Source: JANSWP01 sp041941305 (GTDB lineage: Bacteria; Bacteroidota; Bacteroidia; Chitinophagales; Saprospiraceae). Taken from it: a stretch of DNA of 40,649 bases. The position numbers and the translations under genes were made by a program. Below are positions 34,330-40,649 of this stretch, one piece after another (positions within the stretch are counted from its first letter, which is position 1; every line of letters begins with the position of its first letter). The stretch is taken from the NCBI GenBank assembly GCA_041941305.1, contig JBGTQJ010000075.1, positions 1 through 40,649 of the forward strand, read 5' to 3'. The notes under the pieces were generated by a model, which saw only the letters and a program-made list of their open reading frames with translations, did no database searches and had not been told where the DNA came from.

Positions 34330-36648
34330 ATGGATTTCAGAAAAATAATTTTCATTTTTTCACTATTGCTTATCCCGTTGATCCCTTTTTGTCAAAATAA
34401 TTTCCCAGTTCCTGGTGAAGTATTTACTGATGAAGTTGTTCCAAGAATTGATATTTTAATAGATCCAGATTCCCTCGATGCCCTCTACGCCCCCGGCAAT
34501 GAAGAAAGCAATTATCACTTCAAAGCCCTTTTTATGTTTGATAATGGCTATATTAGAGACACCCTTGAAAACATTGGTTTCCGATTTAGGGGAAATACCT
34601 CGAGACATTCATCGAAAAAGTCATTTAAAATATCATTTAATACTTATGAACCAGGTAGGCAATGGTATGGGCTTGAAAAATTAAATATCAATGGCGAACA
34701 CAATGACCCAACAATAACAAGAGCAATATTAGCCTGGGATCTTTGTCAGCAAATTGGGATTCCTGCCCCAAGAGCCAATCATGTGGATCTTTACATTAAC
34801 GGAGACTTTTGGGGCGTATATGCCAATGTGGAGCATATTGATGAAGAATTTGTCGAATTGAGGTTTGGCAACAAAGATGGGAATTTGTACAAATGCCTTT
34901 ATCCTGCAGACCTTAATTACAAAGGTGCCAATCCAGATTTATACAAAGAAGTTTTTTGGGGAAGAAGGGCATATGCATTGAAAACGAATGCAGATGAGGA
35001 CAATTATGAAGATATCGCTGAACTGATTGATGTTTTAAATAACACGCCCATTTCCGAATTAGCATGTGAATTAGACAGGGTATTCAATATAGATACTTAT
35101 TTAAAGGCAATTGCATTGGATATTTTAACTGCAAATTGGGATGGTCCTATTTATAATAAAAACAACTTTTATCTATACAATAATCAAGAAACTGGCAAAT
35201 TCGAATACATTCCTTATGATCTGGACAATACATTTGGCATTGATTGGTTTGGTATAGATTGGCAATATCGAGATATTTACGATTGGGGGCATCCCAATGA
35301 AGATCGCCCTATTTATTCTAGAATTTTGCAAGTGCCAAAATTTAAAAGACGATATTCCCATTATTTAAATCAAATTATTCAAACCATTTACAAGACAGAT
35401 GAATTGAACACTTATTTGGATGAAAAAAGAGATTTAATTGCTCCTTCTGCTGAGCTTGATCCGCTACGTCCACTTGATTATGGATTTTCTTTTGATGATT
35501 TTATCAATTCTTTTGAAATGGGATTGTCCCCAAATCACGTAAAAACAGGAATTAAGGATTTCATTAATGAACGAAGATTTTCTGCATTTCAACAGATCGA
35601 TTTTCAAAATATTGAGCCAATTATTACAGGAGTACAAAACAACCACCCTAATCAATTCCAGGAAATATACATTGGGGCAACGGTCAAGGACAATATTGCG
35701 GTTTCGAAAGTGGAAGTTTGTTATTATACAAATGGTCAGGGTCCAAATTGCTTTGAAATGCAGGATGATGGTTTAAATAATGATGGGATGGCAAATGATG
35801 AAAATTATGGTATTATTTTGCCACCCTTAAACCAAGCTGGTACCATTTCCTATTACATTTCAGCAACTGATAATTCTGGATTGGATAGTCAAAATCCAAT
35901 ATGTTCTACATACCAAATTAATATTGGAAGCTCCTCAGTTCCGCTCGTAATTAACGAATTTATGGCAAAAAATGATGAAATTTATGCAGATGAATTTGGC
36001 GAGTTTGATGATTGGCTTGAAATCTTCAATGCTTCTGATGTGCCTACCTATTTAGGTAATTATTTTCTTTCAGATAATCAAAATATTCCTGACAAATGGC
36101 AAATGCCAGATATTTGGATACAACCAGAAGAATATTTAATCTTTTGGGCTGATAAAGATGAGGATCAAGGCGTTTTTCATACAAATTTCAAATTAAGTTC
36201 AGATGGGGAATTTATTGGCATTTTCGACTCCCAGGTCAATAATTTTGCAATTATTGACAGTTATGAGTTTGGGGAAGTAGATGCTGACGAGGCAATAGGA
36301 AGAATTCCAAATAGCACTGGTCCTTTCCAAAGGGTTTTTCCAACTCCAGGAGCATTTAATGAACCTACAAGCACAGTTGAAAAAGATTTAATCGAAATAA
36401 TTGATTTAAGACTTTCTCCAAATCCTTTTAAAGGTTTTCTGGAAATTTATGTTGAAAACCCTTATCAAAGAAAATTACGGGTAATGGTTACCAATCTTTT
36501 AGGACAAGCAATTTTTGCCGAGCCTGAGACAAGCAATCCAATTAATCTAAAATATTCAACAACAAATTTAAATTCAGGACTTTATATTGTTTCAATAATT
36601 GAAAACGAGCTGCCCTTGGCAAGCAAAAAAGTTATCCTTGTAAAATGA
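34330..36648 (+). CDS. Secreted CotH-kinase protein with lamin-tail and T9SS domains
   Basis: A 772-residue protein with a signal peptide (residues 1-21, IIFIFSLLLIPLIPFCQ). Residues about 38-370 form a CotH domain: FRFRGNTSRHSSKKSFKISF with nucleotide-contacting Arg and Lys, and YIPYDLDNTFG with the metal-binding Asp297/Asp299. CotH proteins are atypical protein kinases of spore coats and cell surfaces. A linker domain with WYGLEK and HNDPTITR lies inside it. Residues about 538-650 are a lamin-tail (LTD) domain (LVINEFMAKNDEIYADEFGE). Residues about 690-772 are a type A T9SS sorting domain (LSPNPFKGFLEIYVENP). The stop overlaps the next start (ATGA), so the two are translationally coupled. 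Confidence 0.92.
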   Translation: MDFRKIIFIFSLLLIPLIPFCQNNFPVPGEVFTDEVVPRIDILIDPDSLDALYAPGNEESNYHFKALFMFDNGYIRDTLENIGFRFRGNTSRHSSKKSFKISFNTYEPGRQWYGLEKLNINGEHNDPTITRAILAWDLCQQIGIPAPRANHVDLYINGDFWGVYANVEHIDEEFVELRFGNKDGNLYKCLYPADLNYKGANPDLYKEVFWGRRAYALKTNADEDNYEDIAELIDVLNNTPISELACELDRVFNIDTYLKAIALDILTANWDGPIYNKNNFYLYNNQETGKFEYIPYDLDNTFGIDWFGIDWQYRDIYDWGHPNEDRPIYSRILQVPKFKRRYSHYLNQIIQTIYKTDELNTYLDEKRDLIAPSAELDPLRPLDYGFSFDDFINSFEMGLSPNHVKTGIKDFINERRFSAFQQIDFQNIEPIITGVQNNHPNQFQEIYIGATVKDNIAVSKVEVCYYTNGQGPNCFEMQDDGLNNDGMANDENYGIILPPLNQAGTISYYISATDNSGLDSQNPICSTYQINIGSSSVPLVINEFMAKNDEIYADEFGEFDDWLEIFNASDVPTYLGNYFLSDNQNIPDKWQMPDIWIQPEEYLIFWADKDEDQGVFHTNFKLSSDGEFIGIFDSQVNNFAIIDSYEFGEVDADEAIGRIPNSTGPFQRVFPTPGAFNEPTSTVEKDLIEIIDLRLSPNPFKGFLEIYVENPYQRKLRVMVTNLLGQAIFAEPETSNPINLKYSTTNLNSGLYIVSIIENELPLASKKVILVK

Positions 36649-37481
36649 TTTACCAAATTACCAGCTATCCTGATCTCAAATTCTTAAGCCTAAAAAAAAT
36701 CCTTATTTTCCTGTCGTTATACATTTTTTGTATCCTTCATATTCAAGGACAAGGTGCTATTGATGGCTTTATGAAAAACAAAAGCGAAACCGACGTAGCA
36801 TTTACTTATTCCTTTGAATTCTATAATAAGTATTATTTCGGAACCGAGATTCAAGACATCTCGGTCAATACCCAAACTGCTAGTCTGTTTATTGCTCATG
36901 GTTTTAATAATAATTTGAACATGATTGTCTCCATTCCTTATATGTGGAATGGGGCTAATTCAAATTTCCAGGATGCAATTATTGCATTAAAATATCGGGG
37001 AAAAAAAATAGATTTCGACCGTGGAAGTTTATCCAGAATAAGTTCTTTTGGCTTCAGCTTTCCTATTTCCGGATATGAAGTAGATATTGAAAAACCAATC
37101 GGTCAAAGGGCTACTGCCTTCCAATTAAGGCATTTGTATCAATACCAAATCGGTGGATTTTTTATTCATCTTCAAAGTGGTTTCGATTTCAGGATTATCC
37201 CTAGCTCACAATTTTCTGTACCGGTTATATGCAGAACAGGTTTTGCCCACGCAAAATTCTATTTAGATGCCTGGATAGATTATTTTCATACTATAAATGC
37301 AGGTGTAGACCAAAATATTTCAGCCGGAGAGGGAAGCCGCTTTCTAAAAATAGGGGGTACTCTGTACTACCCTATCACTCTAAAGCTGGGAGTATTTATT
37401 GGTGGTGCACATTTCCTGTCAGGACAAAATATTGGGAAAGCAAGTAGAATCAACCTAGGATTCGTATTACGGCGATTTTAA
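36645..37481 (+). CDS. Probable outer-membrane beta-barrel protein
   Basis: A 278-residue protein whose ATG overlaps the CotH stop codon. The first 36 residues hold a signal-like stretch (KILIFLSLYIFCILHIQGQG) behind a longer than usual N-terminal lead. The rest alternates hydrophobic and polar residues with many aromatics (FTYSFEFYNKYYFG, NMIVSIPYMWNG, AFQLRHLYQYQIGGFF) and ends in LGFVLRRF with a terminal Phe, as outer-membrane barrels do. No specific family was recognised; it resembles porin-like or transporter-like barrels of unknown cargo. Coupling to a secreted CotH-kinase protein suggests shared function or a surface partner. Confidence 0.72.
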   Translation: MIYQITSYPDLKFLSLKKILIFLSLYIFCILHIQGQGAIDGFMKNKSETDVAFTYSFEFYNKYYFGTEIQDISVNTQTASLFIAHGFNNNLNMIVSIPYMWNGANSNFQDAIIALKYRGKKIDFDRGSLSRISSFGFSFPISGYEVDIEKPIGQRATAFQLRHLYQYQIGGFFIHLQSGFDFRIIPSSQFSVPVICRTGFAHAKFYLDAWIDYFHTINAGVDQNISAGEGSRFLKIGGTLYYPITLKLGVFIGGAHFLSGQNIGKASRINLGFVLRRF

Positions 37482-37534
37482 ATTTAGTCTTAAAAACCTA
37501 CTTTTAGACAAACAAAAAGTCAATTAAGAATAGC

Positions 37535-38233
37535 ATGCATTTACTTTTGGTTTCTGCCACCCCTTTTGAAATAGCTCCTATTAAGGCTTATCTGGAAAAA
37601 CATTTTGAAAAAAAGGCAGAATTGCATTTTACTAAAGAAAATCTTAAGGTTTCGATTTTGATTACAGGAGTTGGAATTGCCTATACCAGTTTTTTTCTAG
37701 GTAAAGTTTTTTCCAAATATTCTTTTGACTTTGCAATTAATGTTGGGGTAGCAGGAGCATTCCATAAAAACTTAAAAATTGGAGATATTGTCAACGTCCA
37801 TACAGAGAGATTTGCTGATTTAGGTGTGGAAGAAGCAGATGGACAATTTACAGATATTCACCAATTGGATCTTATCCAACCAAATAAATTCCCATTTCAA
37901 AATGGAAAATTAATAAACCCAACCGTTAAGGATTTTGATTTTCTTCCTAAAGCCACTGGACTAACAGTTAATAAAGTGCATGGTTTTGAGAAAAGTATAA
38001 ATGCTATAAAAAGGAAATATTCAGAAGATATTGAAAGTATGGAAGGTGCTGCATTTTTTTTGGGCTGTCTCCTGGAAAAAATTCCTTTTTTAGAAATTAG
38101 GGCAATTTCGAATTATGTCGAACCTAGAAACAAAGAAAATTGGAATTTACCACTTGCTATTGATCATTTGGGATTAATAATAACCGATATTTTAGAATCT
38201 TTAGAATTACCTGAAACAGCCCAAAAAGAGTAA
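37535..38233 (+). CDS. mqnB: Futalosine hydrolase
   Basis: A 232-residue nucleosidase of the MTA/SAH nucleosidase fold. Recognisable parts are LLVSATPFEIAPI, ITGVGIAYTSFFLGK, INVGVAGAFHKNLKIGDIVNV and ESMEGAAFFLGCLL (residues 167-180), which holds the ribose-binding Glu. EIRAISNYVEPRNKENWN is typical of MqnB and not of MTA/SAH nucleosidase. It splits futalosine into hypoxanthine and dehypoxanthine futalosine in the mqn menaquinone pathway. No other mqn gene is nearby. It follows the barrel gene by 53 bases and could be read with it. Confidence 0.9.
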   Translation: MHLLLVSATPFEIAPIKAYLEKHFEKKAELHFTKENLKVSILITGVGIAYTSFFLGKVFSKYSFDFAINVGVAGAFHKNLKIGDIVNVHTERFADLGVEEADGQFTDIHQLDLIQPNKFPFQNGKLINPTVKDFDFLPKATGLTVNKVHGFEKSINAIKRKYSEDIESMEGAAFFLGCLLEKIPFLEIRAISNYVEPRNKENWNLPLAIDHLGLIITDILESLELPETAQKE

Positions 38234-38953
38234 AAATCCATAATAAATTTTGCATTATTTCACTTTCTCAAAATCCTGTTTCGAAATATCAATCAACGTA
38301 TTTGTAATACTATTTTTAAATATTTAGTTTTTGGTCAAATTTTACTATTGTTATAATTTTTATTTTTCAATGGTTTTTTATATTTGCCTTAGTTTTAATT
38401 ACTGCTCTTAGATTATCCCTTAACACAAACTACAAATACAAAACCAGCTGTCCAATTATCCTGTGGACAAAATCCCTTGATTCTACCCTGACGTTACTTT
38501 TAGCTATCGACCCTAATAGCACCTCATCTGGTATCTCGTAATAAGGTTGTATTCGCCGTTTCATAAGAAATATGAATAGGTTTCTTGTTGAGTGCTTTAT
38601 TTGTTCACCTCCCATCCATTCTGGAAGCGGGTTCTATGATAATTGCGCTCTTCTTAAAGCCTCCACTGATTTATTAAACCAAAATTTCATCAAAATGACA
38701 CCTACGAGAACCCATTTTCAAGTATTAAAAAATTTAAGTACACCAATCAATCTTTTTCTGGCTTTCAAGTCTTTTAAATCTGGATTCAGTACATAGGTAA
38801 ATACCTGGAATCCAGAATTGCCAGAACTTTCCTTAACGTTTTTTTAATTGACAATCAGTACTTATTGCTGATCCCATCAGTCAGGTGATGAGTACAACCT
38901 TGCAATTCCCCTTTTTTATTTAACCATTAACTTTTAATCAAAACTCCTAAACG
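38234..38953. other. Long non-coding leader before the repeat adhesin
   Basis: About 720 bases without a convincing gene. The only frames (38572-38796 plus, 38430-38615 minus) are short and lack family features. The stretch contains an inverted repeat (38779-38816) and near 38880 the pair CATCA/TGATG. A leader of this size before a giant surface-protein gene may carry regulation, but I recognise no known riboswitch. Confidence 0.45.
38779..38816 (+). repeat. Two-level inverted repeat upstream of the adhesin gene
   Basis: TCTGGATTC (38779-38787) and GAATCCAGA (38808-38816) are exact inverse complements; inside, AGGT pairs with ACCT around AAAT. It lies 137 bases before the ATG at 38954. It may terminate transcripts from mqnB or form part of the adhesin leader. 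Confidence 0.5.
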
Positions 38954-40649
38954 ATGAACAGACTTTACCCCCCATTATTCTTGATGGTCTTTTGCTGCAT
39001 AGGCAGTACATTGAACGCAGGAAACGAATTTGGGTCAGACTGTATTCATTTCACATTTATTCCCCAAAATATGGTAATAGACTGTGATGAAGACCCATTA
39101 TTTACATTGCCAATGGCAGTGGATACTTGCTGTAACGATAGCAGTGTTACTTTTTCAAAAGAGGACTCCTCTTGGCAAAATGGCTGTGAAATAATTTATG
39201 AAAGAAAATGGACTGCAACCAGTAACTGTGGTAATTCTGCTTCTGTAATTCAAACAATTACACAAAAAGATATATCGCCCCCTACTTTTAATTTAAACGA
39301 TCCAGTGTTGGCTGGGCATTCGAGTGGAGATACCTTGACATATAGTTGTGATGAAACATTCCACATTGGTCCAGGAGGAGTTACATTAACAGATAACTGT
39401 GATGATGATCCTTCCCTTTCCATGTTTGACGCAATTGAAGACGGGCATTGTCCAACAGATGGATATATAGAATTATTGGTTTGTTCCTGGTTTGCTGAAG
39501 ACAACTGTGGCAATAAAGACACATTTACTATTTACGTAAAATTTGTCGATTTTGAAAAACCGAATATTTATTGTCCAACTGATGCTACCATAGAGTGTGG
39601 TAGTGATGAAGACACTGGTTCTGCAACTGCCATTGACAACTGTGCTGATGATCCCTATATTTCATATTGGGATAATGTAGCTGTAATAAATGGATGTGAG
39701 ACGATAATTACCCGAACCTGGAAAGCGACTGACCAATGTGACAATCAGGCAACTTGTGACCAGGTAATAAAAGTAATTGATACTACAAACCCTGAAATCA
39801 CTTGCCCGGATGACAAAACCCTACAATGCGATGAAAATGCAGACCCTTCTGTTACAGGTTATGCAACAGGATGGGATATTTGTGACGACGATGTAGATAT
39901 CACCTGGGCTGATGACACCACCTACATTACTGCACAATGCGAATATATCATTGAAAGAACATGGACTGCCACAGATGATTGTGGGAATTACAGTTCTTGC
40001 ATTCAAACACTCACTTTTGTTGATGACATCAAACCTGAAATCACATGTCCTTATGACATTACTTTAGAATGTGATGAAAACGGAGATCCATCTGTAACCG
40101 GATATGCATCTGCCTGGGATAACTGTGATGATGATGTAGATATTTCTTGGGCAGATGACACAACTTACATTACATCTAATTGTGAATACCTCATTAAGCG
40201 TACATGGACTGCAACTGATGATTGCGGAAATTCAACCTCTTGTGTCCAGAAAATCAAGTTTGAAGATACTACAGCACCCGAAATTACATGTCCGGATGAT
40301 GTCACTTTAGAATGTGATGAAAACGGAGACCCATCTGTAACTGGATATGCTTCTGCCTGGGATAACTGTGATGATGATGTAGATATTTCTTGGGCAGATG
40401 ACACAACTTACATTACATCTAATTGTGAATACCTCATTAAGCGTACATGGACTGCAACCGATGATTGCGGAAATTCAACCTCTTGTGTCCAGAAAATCAA
40501 GTTTGAGGATACAACTGAGCCTGAGATTACATGTCCAGATGATGTCACTTTAGAATGTGATGAAAACGGAGACCCATCTGTAACCGGCTATGCTTCTGCC
40601 TGGGATAACTGTGATGATGATGTAGATATTTCTTGGGCAGATGACACAA
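38954..40649 (+). CDS. Cys/Asp-rich tandem-repeat surface protein (5' part, runs off the window)
   Basis: ATG 38954 opens a frame with no stop through the last base, so at least 565 codons are present and the 3' end is missing. Residues 1-22 are a signal peptide (MNRLYPPLFLMVFCCIGST). The rest is a chain of about 80-residue modules. Early ones are divergent; from 39800 on they follow ITCPDDVTLECDENGDPSV, DNCDDDVDISWADDTTYI, NCEYLIKRTWTATDDCGN. Each has six conserved Cys and many Asp, suggesting disulfide-braced, perhaps calcium-binding beta modules similar to HYR/Ig-like repeats. Proteins of this design in Bacteroidota are giant surface adhesins or gliding-associated T9SS cargo; the expected C-terminal sorting domain lies outside the window. 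Confidence 0.88.
   Translation, partial: MNRLYPPLFLMVFCCIGSTLNAGNEFGSDCIHFTFIPQNMVIDCDEDPLFTLPMAVDTCCNDSSVTFSKEDSSWQNGCEIIYERKWTATSNCGNSASVIQTITQKDISPPTFNLNDPVLAGHSSGDTLTYSCDETFHIGPGGVTLTDNCDDDPSLSMFDAIEDGHCPTDGYIELLVCSWFAEDNCGNKDTFTIYVKFVDFEKPNIYCPTDATIECGSDEDTGSATAIDNCADDPYISYWDNVAVINGCETIITRTWKATDQCDNQATCDQVIKVIDTTNPEITCPDDKTLQCDENADPSVTGYATGWDICDDDVDITWADDTTYITAQCEYIIERTWTATDDCGNYSSCIQTLTFVDDIKPEITCPYDITLECDENGDPSVTGYASAWDNCDDDVDISWADDTTYITSNCEYLIKRTWTATDDCGNSTSCVQKIKFEDTTAPEITCPDDVTLECDENGDPSVTGYASAWDNCDDDVDISWADDTTYITSNCEYLIKRTWTATDDCGNSTSCVQKIKFEDTTEPEITCPDDVTLECDENGDPSVTGYASAWDNCDDDVDISWADDT
39800..40649 (+). repeat. 243-bp (81-codon) tandem repeats in the surface-protein gene
   Basis: Units begin at 39800, 40043, 40286 and 40529, each exactly 243 bp apart; the fourth is cut by the window end. 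Units two, three and four are nearly identical in DNA (shared 17-mer GATGTCACTTTAGAATG in three and four; shared GGATAACTGTGATGATGA in all three), while unit one has the same protein pattern with many silent and coding changes. This points to recent expansion or gene conversion from the downstream side. Confidence 0.93.

Noticed and set aside
38572..38796. 74-codon plus-strand frame in the long leader
   Set aside because: No recognisable domain, no promoter or spacing signal, and composition like chance translation.
39800..40649. CRISPR-like regular repeats
   Set aside because: The 243-bp units are contiguous, in frame and encode protein modules; there are no spacers.
1..40649. tRNA, rRNA, known riboswitch, insertion sequence or prophage
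   Set aside because: Reading the non-coding stretches by eye gave no cloverleaf, rRNA core, recognised riboswitch or transposase; a covariance-model scan would be needed to exclude small RNAs.

Overview
The window looks like a chromosomal segment of a gliding-type Bacteroidota bacterium, most likely of the Saprospiraceae/Lewinella side of the phylum (the phylum is well supported, the family is an inference). The signs are an AT-rich genome, GldC, two proteins ending in type IX secretion (T9SS) sorting domains, a PorE-like TPR/beta-propeller protein, a DUF6495 protein, TlpA/DUF4369 lipoproteins, the futalosine menaquinone enzyme MqnB, and -7 promoter elements of the TAnnTTTG type with little use of Shine-Dalgarno sequences.

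Layout. 1-3911: a large secreted ankyrin-TPR-CHAT protein on the minus strand. 4093-5192: a plus-strand pair, an HTATIP2-like NAD(P)-binding protein and gldC. 5324-7748: a minus-strand operon of an OmpA-domain membrane protein followed by a membrane-anchored coiled-coil protein with three helix-hairpin-helix (HHH) repeats. 8000-12838: a sodium:solute symporter and an M16 zinc peptidase. 12897-15273 (minus): a DUF6495 protein and an M28 peptidase with a T9SS tail. 15473-18039: ridA, a YgiQ-type radical SAM enzyme and an orphan gene tail. 18418-19404 (minus): pdhB. 19722-22390: a TlpA-like thioredoxin lipoprotein and a P1/DmpA peptidase. 22548-22977: a decayed, internally deleted GH29 alpha-L-fucosidase. 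23103-25571 (minus): an ECF sigma factor with a probable membrane anti-sigma partner. 25881-28304: a PorE-like protein with two SPOR domains. 28305-29022: a gene-free stretch built of long palindromes. 29023-31631 (minus): lpdA and a small lipoprotein. 31947-34179: gdhA convergent with an EI24/CysZ-like membrane protein. 34330-38233: a CotH-kinase/lamin-tail/T9SS protein translationally coupled to an outer-membrane barrel, then mqnB. 38954-end: the start of a giant Cys/Asp-rich surface protein with near-identical 243-bp tandem repeats.

Together: central metabolism (PDH E1-beta and E3, glutamate dehydrogenase, menaquinone synthesis) is interleaved with a heavy cell-envelope and secretion load (GldC, PorE-like protein, T9SS cargo, OmpA/SPOR peptidoglycan binders, adhesin). 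No CRISPR array, tRNA, rRNA, transposase or phage gene was recognised. The most interesting items are the PorE-like protein whose usual OmpA module is replaced by tandem SPOR domains, the OmpA plus membrane-HHH operon, the CotH-barrel coupled pair, the tandem-repeat adhesin, the fucosidase relic, and a set of long hairpins in non-coding DNA, several of them directly in front of start codons.
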